Part shown: positions 1 through 6,369 of the stretch, in pieces
Position numbering within the stretch: position 1 is the stretch's first letter
Layout: every line of letters begins with the position of its first letter
Assembly: GCA_903837305.1 (NCBI GenBank)
Contig: CAILUB010000297.1
Coordinates: forward strand, 1-9,473
Origin: an uncultured Cytophagaceae bacterium
Lineage (GTDB): Bacteria > Bacteroidota > Bacteroidia > Cytophagales > Spirosomataceae
DNA length: 9,473 nucleotides
Direction: 5' to 3'
Made by a program: the position numbers and the translations under genes
Notes under the pieces: model-generated
Told to the model about the DNA's origin: nothing
The model's input: only the letters and a program-made list of their open reading frames with translations
Database searches by the model: none

Positions 1-31
1 ATAAACTGTCTAGCACAGCAGAAAAAGGTTT

Positions 32-59
32 TTTGGCAGATGTAAATGTAATAATTTTG
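32..59 (+). promoter_or_regulatory. Candidate Bacteroidota-type promoter for pgmB
   Basis: A TAnnTTTG-type -7 box (TAATTTTG) lies at 52-59, with TTTG at 32-35 as a possible -33 element. The 16-base spacer is slightly short for this promoter class. The predicted start of transcription is about 20-25 bases before the ATG at 89. The same stretch is also open in frame 3 from base 3 to a TAA at 84-86 (27 codons). An upstream gene, for example a sugar transporter, could therefore end here instead, which would make pgmB part of a longer operon. The window does not decide between these. Confidence 0.35.
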
Positions 60-88
60 CTAATCTTTAAAACAATCCCTACCTAAAT

Positions 89-736
89 ATGTCTTACAAA
101 GCCTGCCTTTTTGATCTCGACGGAGTATTAGTTGATACAGCGATATACCACTTTCAAGCCTGGAAAATGCTAGGAGAGAATTTCAACTACCAATTAACCG
201 AAGAGCAAAACGAACAATTAAAAGGCGTTTCCAGAGTAGAATCATTGAATCGCATTTTGGACTGGGCCTCTTATTCGGCTACGGATGAGCAAAAGGAAAC
301 TTGGTTAAAAGAGAAAAACGACAACTACCTGCACTTAATTTCGAATATGAATCCATCCGAAATCCTTCCAGGTGTGGTGGATTTTTTAGGTCAAATCAAA
401 GAAGAAGGCTATAAAATAGCCTTAGGTTCAGCCAGCAAAAACGCGGAGATCATCCTAGAAAAGACAGGATTAATGCCTTGGTTTGATCTAATTATAGATG
501 GAAATAAAGTAAGCAAGAGCAAACCAGACCCAGAAGTATTCTTGAAAGGTGCCGAGGGACTAGGTTATTCGCCAGCTGAATGTATCGTTTTCGAAGACGC
601 TCAAGCTGGGGTAGAAGCAGCGATAAATGGGGGAATGAAGGTCATTGGAATAGGAGAAGCGTCGGTATTGAGCGATGCTAACAAGGTAATTCCAAATTTT
701 ATTGGAATAAAATCGGCTGTTTTACTCCATTTTTAA
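89..736 (+). CDS. pgmB: Beta-phosphoglucomutase (HAD family)
   Basis: Cytoplasmic HAD-superfamily phosphomutase of 215 residues, the usual length for the family. It interconverts beta-D-glucose-1-phosphate and glucose-6-phosphate through a phospho-aspartate. Visible motifs: HAD motif I DLDG at 9-12, with nucleophile D9 and acid/base D11; the DTA-x-YH segment with T17 and H21; R49 in KGVSR; motif II S114 in GSASKN; K145 in SKSKPDP; and acidic motif E169-D170. These correspond to the catalytic and phosphate-binding residues known from Lactococcus lactis beta-PGM, so specificity is more secure than for a generic HAD protein. The alpha-helical cap domain lies at about 15-90. The neighbour 80 bases downstream on the same strand is a GH65 phosphorylase that makes the substrate. 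The start is the first ATG giving the canonical N-terminus. There is no Shine-Dalgarno sequence, as is normal in Bacteroidota. Confidence 0.95.
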   Translation: MSYKACLFDLDGVLVDTAIYHFQAWKMLGENFNYQLTEEQNEQLKGVSRVESLNRILDWASYSATDEQKETWLKEKNDNYLHLISNMNPSEILPGVVDFLGQIKEEGYKIALGSASKNAEIILEKTGLMPWFDLIIDGNKVSKSKPDPEVFLKGAEGLGYSPAECIVFEDAQAGVEAAINGGMKVIGIGEASVLSDANKVIPNFIGIKSAVLLHF

Positions 737-778
737 AGAAACAGCTTAGCACAGAAATGTCCAAAATTTGCAATTATC

Positions 779-786
779 TATTTTTG
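779..786 (+). promoter_or_regulatory. Candidate -7 promoter box for the maltose phosphorylase gene
   Basis: TATTTTTG matches the Bacteroidota -7 consensus TAnnTTTG and lies 30 bases before the ATG at 817. No convincing TTTG -33 element is found; the base triplet 19 bases upstream is ATG rather than TTG. It would allow the phosphorylase to be transcribed independently of pgmB, in addition to read-through across the 80-base gap, where no terminator hairpin is visible. Confidence 0.45.
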
Positions 787-816
787 TAAAGTTATTCTAT
801 TTACCTAATCAACAGA

Positions 817-3090
817 ATGAAGCAATACCTTAAAATTGATGAGTGGAAAGTTATCGAGGACCAATTCCACCCTGCCTACAACGAAATCACTGAATCCATT
901 TTTTCTCTAGGCAATGGCCGTATGGGACAAAGAGGATCTTTTGAAGAGACTTACACAGGTAAAACTCTTCAGGGAAATTATGTAGCTGGCGTCTATTATC
1001 CAGATAAAACGCGCGTAGGTTGGTGGAAAAACGGTTATCCTGAATATTTTGCCAAAGTATTAAATGCCGCTAATTGGAACGGCCTATCTATACAGATCGG
1101 TGGAGTAGAGGTCGATTTACACACGAGTGAAATCCATTCATTTTACCGTGAATTGAACATGAAGGAGGGTTATATCCTCCGTACCTGCGAAATCACCCTT
1201 TCGAACGGTAAACGTGTAGCCATCGAATCCATTCGCCTCAATAGCATGGCAGATGATGAATCAGGTGTTATTTCCTATTCTATTACACCACTAAACTTCA
1301 CTGAAGACATTCAAGTAAAAGCCTTTATCGATGGAGACATCAAGAATAAAGACGCGAATTACGATGAAAAATTCTGGGATGAGGTAAAGGTGGGTTCAAA
1401 TTTTGTTTGGTCCAAAACCAAGAAAACAGGCTTCGAGGTAATCACAGCTCAGCAAATCGAGATTCAAGCTAATGGTCAAAAAATAGACGCAAAAGCTACT
1501 TCAACAACTCGAAAAAAATACAGTGAACTTGCATACACGCTTTCAGCCAAGCAAGGTGAAAAGTTAACCATCATCAAGTATGCCGTTAATATCAGCTCAG
1601 AGAATCACCCAACAGCGTCCTTTGAAAAGATCTCCTCAGACTATTTAGCACGTATTTCGGCGAAAGGATTTGACCAAATGTTGCAAGAACAAGCAGCTGC
1701 ATGGGCAACGAAATGGGCCATAAATGATATCATCATTTCTGGTGACGCATCCGCTCAACAAGGTATACGTTTCAATATCTTCCAAATGAACCAAACTTAT
1801 ACAGGGGAGGACGATCGTTTAAATATTGGGCCTAAAGGCTTTACCGGCGAGAAATACGGCGGATCAACTTATTGGGACACAGAAGCTTATTGTATACCAT
1901 TCTATTTAGGAACGGCTCCGGCAAAAGTTTCTAAAAACCTATTAATCTACCGTTGGAAGCAATTAGACCGCGCCATTGAAAATGCAGGCAAATTAGGCTT
2001 TAACAAAGGAGCTGCCCTTTATCCAATGGTGACGATGAACGGAGAAGAGTGCCACAACGAGTGGGAAATCACCTTCGAAGAAATCCACCGTAACGGAGCA
2101 ATCGCCTATGCGATTATGGACTACGTTAATTACACAGACGACCGCAAACACTTAGTAGAGTACGGCTGGGAAGTGTTGGTAGGAATCGCTCGTTTCTGGG
2201 CTCAACGCGTAAACTGGTCGGAGGACAAACAGAAATACGTCATGCTAGGCGTAACAGGCCCTAATGAATACGAAAACAACGTTAACAATAACTGGTACAC
2301 GAACTACATCGCCACTTGGTGTTTAAAATACACGCTTGAAGTTTACGCAGAGATTAAAAAGAATTACCCTTCAGAAGCTGCCGCCAAAATTACGTTAACA
2401 GCCTTTACTAAAGAGGAAATAACGCAATTCCAGCACATCATCGAAAACATGTATTTCCCACGAGATGAAAAACAGGGGATCTATTTGCAACAAGATGGTT
2501 TCTTAGACAAGGTAATCGCTCCCGTAGATACCATTACTGCTGAAAGACCCATCAACCAAAAATGGTCTTGGGATCGCATCCTTCGTTCATGCTACATTAA
2601 ACAAGCGGACGTATTACAAGGAATTTATTTCTTTGAGGACGATTTTAGCCTAGAAGAATTAGAGCGCAATTACAATTTCTATGAGCCTATCACGGTACAC
2701 GAATCATCGTTAAGCCCTTGCGTTCACAGCATTTTAGCCGCTAAATTAGGCAAAGAAGACAAATCGTACGAATTCTACACACGTGCCGCACGTTTAGACT
2801 TAGATGATTATAATAATGATACAGAGGATGGCTGCCACATTACCAGTATGGCGGGCACCTGGATGTCCATTATTAAAGGTTTTGGTGGCATGCGCTTAAA
2901 GGATCACACCTTGCATTTTAATCCATTCTTGCCAAAACAATGGAACGAATTCTCCTTCAAAATCAACTTCCGCGCGAATCAATTAAACATTTCCGTGAAA
3001 AAGTCGGGTGTAGAGATTACTAATTTGGCTGGACCGGAGTTGACGGTGATGGTGCATGGGGAAGCTAGACTTCTTGAGAGTATAGATTAG
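817..3090 (+). CDS. mapA: Maltose phosphorylase (glycoside hydrolase family 65)
   Basis: Cytoplasmic inverting phosphorylase of 757 residues: maltose plus phosphate gives beta-glucose-1-phosphate plus glucose. There is no signal peptide. Domains: GH65 N-terminal beta-sandwich at about 10-270, (alpha/alpha)6 barrel at about 320-695, and small C-terminal beta domain at about 697-750. Key features are the substrate-site YWDTEAY at 352-358; general acid E484 in TGPNEYENN; KQADVL from K595 and HESSLSP from H628, which belong to the phosphate-binding region; and the loop H413 to E421 (HNEWEITFE). As I recall, this loop sets disaccharide specificity in Lactobacillus acidophilus maltose phosphorylase, where it has the same residue numbers. 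That favours maltose over trehalose or kojibiose, but specificity remains an inference. Length matches the lactobacillar enzymes (about 750). The gene follows pgmB, which uses its product. Its last codons and TAG run into a purine-rich repeat and then a terminator. Confidence 0.93.
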   Translation: MKQYLKIDEWKVIEDQFHPAYNEITESIFSLGNGRMGQRGSFEETYTGKTLQGNYVAGVYYPDKTRVGWWKNGYPEYFAKVLNAANWNGLSIQIGGVEVDLHTSEIHSFYRELNMKEGYILRTCEITLSNGKRVAIESIRLNSMADDESGVISYSITPLNFTEDIQVKAFIDGDIKNKDANYDEKFWDEVKVGSNFVWSKTKKTGFEVITAQQIEIQANGQKIDAKATSTTRKKYSELAYTLSAKQGEKLTIIKYAVNISSENHPTASFEKISSDYLARISAKGFDQMLQEQAAAWATKWAINDIIISGDASAQQGIRFNIFQMNQTYTGEDDRLNIGPKGFTGEKYGGSTYWDTEAYCIPFYLGTAPAKVSKNLLIYRWKQLDRAIENAGKLGFNKGAALYPMVTMNGEECHNEWEITFEEIHRNGAIAYAIMDYVNYTDDRKHLVEYGWEVLVGIARFWAQRVNWSEDKQKYVMLGVTGPNEYENNVNNNWYTNYIATWCLKYTLEVYAEIKKNYPSEAAAKITLTAFTKEEITQFQHIIENMYFPRDEKQGIYLQQDGFLDKVIAPVDTITAERPINQKWSWDRILRSCYIKQADVLQGIYFFEDDFSLEELERNYNFYEPITVHESSLSPCVHSILAAKLGKEDKSYEFYTRAARLDLDDYNNDTEDGCHITSMAGTWMSIIKGFGGMRLKDHTLHFNPFLPKQWNEFSFKINFRANQLNISVKKSGVEITNLAGPELTVMVHGEARLLESID

Positions 3091-3112
3091 AGTGTATAGA
3101 GAAGAGATAAAC
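3082..3112 (+). repeat. Purine-rich 3'-end repeat, maltose phosphorylase side
   Basis: A purine-rich copy starts with ATAGATTAGAG at 3082-3092, which contains the TAG stop of the phosphorylase gene, and ends with AGAGAAGAGAT at 3098-3108. Both 11-mers recur as exact reverse complements at 3223-3233 and 3200-3210, on the far side of the terminator. This copy aligns with the desaturase-side copy if a 7-base block is missing and two bases are changed. The purine strand is the sense strand of the gene. Confidence 0.7.
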
Positions 3113-3122
3113 TATCTCTACT

Positions 3123-3160
3123 ATAAACAAAAAGGGAGCAATTGCTCCCTTTTTGTTTAT
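3123..3160. terminator. Bidirectional intrinsic terminator, perfect 38-bp palindrome
   Basis: A perfect palindrome of two 19-base arms is centred between 3141 and 3142. The core is GGGAGCAATTGCTCCC, with A-runs on the left and T-runs on the right. On either strand the GC-rich core is followed by five T and then GTTT, so it should stop transcription of both the maltose phosphorylase gene (plus) and the desaturase gene (minus), which converge here. Confidence 0.9.
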
Positions 3161-3163
3161 CCA

Positions 3164-3233
3164 TATCTATTCTCTCTACTCTATAATCTCCACTCTACAA
3201 TCTCTTCTCTCTACTCTATAATCTCTAATCTAT
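3164..3233 (-). repeat. Tandem purine-rich 3'-end repeat, desaturase side
   Basis: On the minus strand this is an almost pure A/G tract with some T. A 21-base sequence is present twice without mismatch, at 3170-3190 and 3205-3225 (period 35), with a degenerate copy between at 3191-3204. The basic unit is about 17 bases, near GAGATTATAGAGTAGAG. The end at 3223-3233 reads ATAGATTAGAG on the minus strand and contains the desaturase TAG stop. The tract fills most of the space between that stop and the terminator hairpin. Confidence 0.85.
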
Positions 3234-4228
3234 TTTAATAGCTCTATATCCGGCATCGATTGATCCGTTAAAGGAACCCCATCCCGGTCTTTACGCGCAA
3301 TTCGAGAGTATAATCCGAGTTCTTGAGAAAACAAGAAGGTAAAAAATAGCTTTACAAAAGAAGTGTGATACTTTAAGTTGTCATAAAACTCAGGAGCGGC
3401 TGCCTTTAACTTTGGCAAATTATTCCAAGGCACAGAGGGCATGTCATGGTGTTCATTATGGTAACCCACATTCATATTGATACCATTCAAATTTCCGTAA
3501 TACGAATATGTCTCCTGGTTCTTGTCTAAGACTAAAAAATGTTCCTGAATCCAACGTGCTCCTAGTGGATGTAATCCCACAGAAAATAGGAAGCTTAATC
3601 CCATATAAGCTAATGCTGACCAACCCCAGAAATAAACAATGACCGCATCAAAGGCAATTTGAGCGATAATATTCATGATTACAGGGCGATCAAATACGGC
3701 TAATTCTAAACAACGCATGGTACGAATGCCTTGAAAGAAAGGGAACAATAATAACCAGATCATCTTTCCGATGAAATAATTATCAATCAATTTTGCCTCC
3801 CAATAATCCGGTAAATCAGCATCTAATTCATGAACTCCTTGAAAAGCATGGTGCTTTAAATGGAAATTCTTGAAGGAAATGGCTGTAGGAAATAGGGAAG
3901 GGAAGTTAGCGATGATTCCTGCTGCTACATTCCAAGAATTCTTTTTGAAAATTAAATTATGAGCTGATTCGTGAATACACACAAATAAAGTGTGCGTTGG
4001 GAATGCCCCAAAAATCCAAGCAACTGCCACAATCGCCCACCATGGATAATCTTTAATAAAATAGGCCATGGCGATTTGCATACCTACACAAGCCAAAATC
4101 CAAACGAATGTCATCGGATTCTTACCTATTAAATTCTTCACCTCTGGATGCGCTCTCACTATAGCACGTGTACGGGCTCTATGCGGTTCTGGGCCTTCTA
4201 CCCAATTAAAATCTTTTGATTCGGACAT
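3230..4228 (-). CDS. DEGS-like membrane fatty acid/sphingolipid desaturase
   Basis: Integral membrane di-iron desaturase of 332 residues, a length typical of dihydroceramide delta-4 desaturases. The three histidine boxes are H86-ESA-H90, H123-LK-HH127 and H257-NE-HH261. The sequence resembles animal DEGS1 throughout, not only at the boxes. The N-terminal segment DFNWVEGPEPHRARTRAI corresponds to the Lipid_DES leader. Further DEGS-like stretches are GLHP at 218-221, ETYSYYG at 239-245, NVGYHNEHHDMP at 253-264, and EFYDNL followed by YSRI near 280-310. Hydrophobic segments lie at about 40-58, 62-80, 100-116, 150-168 and 185-216. The family introduces a double bond next to the C4 position of the sphingoid base using O2 and an electron donor. 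Many Bacteroidota make dihydroceramide-type lipids, so a sphingolipid substrate is plausible, but a plain acyl substrate is not excluded. Transcribed divergently from dnaK; convergent with the phosphorylase gene. The start is supported by the conserved leader. Confidence 0.9.
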   Translation of the reverse strand: MSESKDFNWVEGPEPHRARTRAIVRAHPEVKNLIGKNPMTFVWILACVGMQIAMAYFIKDYPWWAIVAVAWIFGAFPTHTLFVCIHESAHNLIFKKNSWNVAAGIIANFPSLFPTAISFKNFHLKHHAFQGVHELDADLPDYWEAKLIDNYFIGKMIWLLLFPFFQGIRTMRCLELAVFDRPVIMNIIAQIAFDAVIVYFWGWSALAYMGLSFLFSVGLHPLGARWIQEHFLVLDKNQETYSYYGNLNGINMNVGYHNEHHDMPSVPWNNLPKLKAAAPEFYDNLKYHTSFVKLFFTFLFSQELGLYSRIARKDRDGVPLTDQSMPDIELLK

Positions 4229-4249
4229 AATTGTCTATTTAATACGTTG

Positions 4250-4257
4250 CAAATATA
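4250..4257 (-). promoter_or_regulatory. Candidate -7 promoter box for the desaturase gene
   Basis: Read on the minus strand, TATATTTG matches TAnnTTTG exactly and ends 21 bases before the ATG at 4228. This predicts a very short leader of about 15 bases. No clear TTTG -33 element is seen 17-20 bases upstream. The same octamer sits in front of the cysteine desulfurase gene at 9162-9169. Confidence 0.5.
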
Positions 4258-4286
4258 CTATATATCGACATTTTTTCCGTTAGCTC

Positions 4287-4303
4287 TTTGATTTTAAATC
4301 AAA
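4287..4303. promoter_or_regulatory. Inverted repeat, possible operator between desaturase and dnaK
   Basis: TTTGATTT and AAATCAAA form perfect 8-base arms around a single T. It contains TTGAT and ATCAA half-sites like those bound by FNR/CRP-family regulators, but separated by 5 bases instead of the canonical 4. It lies about 30 bases upstream of the desaturase -7 box and 4 bases from a second inverted repeat. An operator role is inferred from symmetry and position only. Confidence 0.4.
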
Positions 4304-4306
4304 AGA

Positions 4307-4319
4307 TGACAATATGTCA
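4307..4319. promoter_or_regulatory. Second inverted repeat, possible dnaK operator
   Basis: TGACA-ATA-TGTCA has perfect 5-base arms around a 3-base centre, and lies 24 bases upstream of the dnaK promoter candidate. It is not the CIRCE element of HrcA-controlled chaperone genes. No regulator is recognised; short arms make chance occurrence possible. Confidence 0.4.
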
Positions 4320-4342
4320 CAAAAGCCTTTGGCAATCTTGTA

Positions 4343-4358
4343 TGGCATATTCCTTGTA
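4343..4358 (+). promoter_or_regulatory. Candidate dnaK promoter, sigma-54-like (-24/-12)
   Basis: TGGCAT-N5-TTGTA resembles the sigma-54 consensus TGGCAC-N5-TTGCA with exact spacing, but the normally strict GC at -12 is GT. The same bases also look like a -7 box with one extra base (TATTCCTTG), with TTTG at 4328-4331 as a -33. A CTTGTAT heptamer is repeated at 4337-4343 and 4353-4359. Either reading places the transcription start near 4363-4370, which supports the dnaK start at 4389 over the ATG at 4362. Confidence 0.35.
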
Positions 4359-4388
4359 TAAATGCAGACAAAATATTTAAAAATAATC

Positions 4389-6281
4389 ATGGGAAAAATT
4401 ATTGGAATTGACTTAGGAACCACCAACTCATGTGTGGCGGTAATGGAAGGGAACGAGGCAGTCGTTATTGCAAACTCAGAGGGAAGACGTACGACTCCAT
4501 CGATCGTTGCATTTTTAGAGAACGGCGAACGTAAAGTAGGTGATCCTGCGAAGAGACAAGCGATTACAAATCCACAGAATACGATTTCATCTGTGAAGCG
4601 ATTCATGGGTAAAAAATATTCAGAGGTTAGCTCTGAACTTAAAACGATTTCTTACTCGGTGGAGCAAGGAAATAATGATACGCCACGTGTTCGCATTGGT
4701 GATCGTCTATATACGCCACAAGAAATTTCTGCGCAGATTTTGACAAAAATGAAGCAAACAGCAGAGGATTATTTAGGCCAAACAGTAACGGAAGCGGTTA
4801 TCACCGTTCCAGCTTACTTTAATGATGCAGAACGTCAAGCAACAAAAGAAGCGGGTCAAATCGCTGGTTTGGAAGTTAAACGTATCATCAACGAACCTAC
4901 AGCTGCTGCTCTTGCTTATGGCGTAGACAAAGGTGGTAAGGATATGAAGATTGCGGTATTTGACTTAGGTGGTGGTACGTTTGACGTATCGGTACTTGAA
5001 TTAGGCGATGGCGTATTCGAAGTAAAATCAACAGATGGCGATACACACTTAGGTGGAGATGACTTTGACCAAGTAATCATTAACTGGTTAGCAGAAGAAT
5101 TCATCGCTGACGAGAAGATCGACTTACGTAAAGATCCAATGGCTTTACAGCGCTTAAAAGAAGCTGCTGAAAAAGCGAAAATTGAATTGAGTTCTAGCGC
5201 TGCAACGGAAATCAATCTACCGTACATTATGCCGGTAGATGGTATTCCGAAACACTTAGTACGCTCTTTATCAAAAGCGAAATTCGAGCAATTAGCGGAT
5301 AGCTTAATCCAACGTACCTTAGAACCTTGTAAGCGTGCAATGAAAAATGCAGGTTATACGAACTCAGATATCGATGAGGTTATCTTAGTAGGTGGTTCGA
5401 CTCGTATTCCACGTATTCAGGAGGAAGTGGAGAAGTTCTTTGGCAAAAAACCTTCAAAAGGAGTGAATCCAGATGAGGTAGTTGCCATCGGAGCGGCTAT
5501 CCAAGGTGGTGTATTAACAGGAGAGGTGAAAGATGTTTTATTATTAGACGTAACGCCACTTTCATTAGGTATCGAAACCATGGGTGGTGTATTCACAAAA
5601 TTGATCGAGGCTAATACGACGATTCCTACGAAGAAGTCTGAAACCTTCTCTACGGCAGCGGATAACCAACCTTCAGTAGAATTAAACGTTCTTCAAGGTG
5701 AGCGTCCAATGGCGAAAGATAACCGTTCATTAGGCCGTTTCCACTTAGATGGTTTGCCACCAGCACAACGTGGTGTACCTCAAATCGAAGTAACATTTGA
5801 TATTGATGCGAATGGTATCTTGAACGTTTCTGCAAAAGACAAAGGAACAGGTAAAGAGCAAAAAATCCGTATCGAAGCATCTAGCGGTTTAACGGACGCG
5901 GATATCGAGAAAATGCGTAACGAAGCAAAAGCAAACGAGGCATCGGATAAATTAGAAAAAGAAAAAGTAGAAAAAATCAATCAAGCAGATGCGTTGATTT
6001 TCCAATCGGACAAGCAATTGAAAGAATACGGTGAGAAATTATCGGAAGGAAATAAAACGGCGATCGAAGGTGCTTTGGCAGAATTAAAAGTGGCTCACGC
6101 TTCTCAAGATTTAGCAGGCATCGATGCTGGATTAGAAAAATTAAATACGGCTTGGACAGCGGCATCTCAAGAAATGTATGCGGCAGGAGCTGAAGCAGAA
6201 GGCGGCCAAGCAACTCAATCAGCAGATTCGAATGGATCTGACGGAGGAGCGGAAGACGTTTCTTTTGAAGAAGTAAAATAA
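4389..6281 (+). CDS. dnaK: Chaperone protein DnaK (Hsp70)
   Basis: ATP-dependent cytosolic chaperone of 630 residues that works with DnaJ and GrpE, neither of which is in the window. The ATPase domain spans about 1-381: IDLGTTNS at 7-14, DLGGGTFDVS at 192-201 and VGGSTRIP at 334-341. The conserved interdomain linker DVLLLDVTP is at 382-390. The beta-sandwich substrate domain is at about 391-500, followed by the helical lid and a Ser/Gly/Ala-rich tail ending in the canonical EDVSFEEVK. The chosen start gives the standard MGKIIGIDLGTTNS N-terminus. An in-frame ATG at 4362 would add nine atypical residues and falls at or before the expected transcription start, so it was not used. The gene stands alone, with its own upstream control region and a strong terminator 18 bases after the stop. 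Confidence 0.98.
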   Translation: MGKIIGIDLGTTNSCVAVMEGNEAVVIANSEGRRTTPSIVAFLENGERKVGDPAKRQAITNPQNTISSVKRFMGKKYSEVSSELKTISYSVEQGNNDTPRVRIGDRLYTPQEISAQILTKMKQTAEDYLGQTVTEAVITVPAYFNDAERQATKEAGQIAGLEVKRIINEPTAAALAYGVDKGGKDMKIAVFDLGGGTFDVSVLELGDGVFEVKSTDGDTHLGGDDFDQVIINWLAEEFIADEKIDLRKDPMALQRLKEAAEKAKIELSSSAATEINLPYIMPVDGIPKHLVRSLSKAKFEQLADSLIQRTLEPCKRAMKNAGYTNSDIDEVILVGGSTRIPRIQEEVEKFFGKKPSKGVNPDEVVAIGAAIQGGVLTGEVKDVLLLDVTPLSLGIETMGGVFTKLIEANTTIPTKKSETFSTAADNQPSVELNVLQGERPMAKDNRSLGRFHLDGLPPAQRGVPQIEVTFDIDANGILNVSAKDKGTGKEQKIRIEASSGLTDADIEKMRNEAKANEASDKLEKEKVEKINQADALIFQSDKQLKEYGEKLSEGNKTAIEGALAELKVAHASQDLAGIDAGLEKLNTAWTAASQEMYAAGAEAEGGQATQSADSNGSDGGAEDVSFEEVK

Positions 6282-6298
6282 GCCTAAGTGGTAAAATT

Positions 6299-6333
6299 AA
6301 AAAGCCCGATCTGTGATGGATCGGGCTTTTTTT
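6299..6333. terminator. Intrinsic terminator of dnaK, usable in both directions
   Basis: A 13-bp perfect stem (AAAAAGCCCGATC with GATCGGGCTTTTT) encloses a 7-base loop at 6312-6318 and continues to seven T in total on the plus strand. The A-run on the left makes it also a plausible terminator for the minus-strand operon ending at 6353. Confidence 0.92.
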
Positions 6334-6341
6334 ATGCCACA

Positions 6342-6369
6342 TCTCTACTCTCTTATCTATTATCTACAA
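6342..6369 (-). repeat. Purine-rich 3'-end repeat, DUF3050 side
   Basis: On the minus strand this tract starts inside the last codons of the DUF3050 gene (GATTGTAGA), includes ATAGATAAGAG across the TAA stop at 6350-6360, and ends in GAGTAGAGAT just before the terminator. ATAGATAAGAG differs by one base from the 11-mer spanning the stop codons of the phosphorylase and desaturase genes, and GATTGTAGA and GAGTAGAGA also occur, in the same order, in the desaturase-side copy. It is therefore a third, shorter member of the same repeat family. Confidence 0.65.

Noticed and set aside
3..86. Open frame 3 (27 codons to TAA) as the tail of an upstream gene
   Set aside because: The translated residues are not recognisable and the stretch also carries a promoter-like box; too short to call a coding region.
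3164..3233. CRISPR array
   Set aside because: Repeat units are short, purine-rich and directly adjoining, without unique spacers or cas genes.
4288..4302. Canonical FNR box upstream of the desaturase
   Set aside because: TTGAT and ATCAA are separated by 5 bases rather than 4, so it was kept only as an unassigned inverted repeat.
4362..4388. Upstream in-frame ATG extending DnaK by nine residues
   Set aside because: DnaK proteins canonically start MGKIIGIDLGTTNS, and the likely transcription start falls at or after 4362.
4261..4388. CIRCE element for heat-shock control of dnaK
   Set aside because: No TTAGCACTC-N9-GAGTGCTAA or near variant is present.
4068..4606. Small open frames across the desaturase start and dnaK start on both strands
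   Set aside because: They are antisense or out-of-frame shadows of the two strongly supported genes and show no protein family features.
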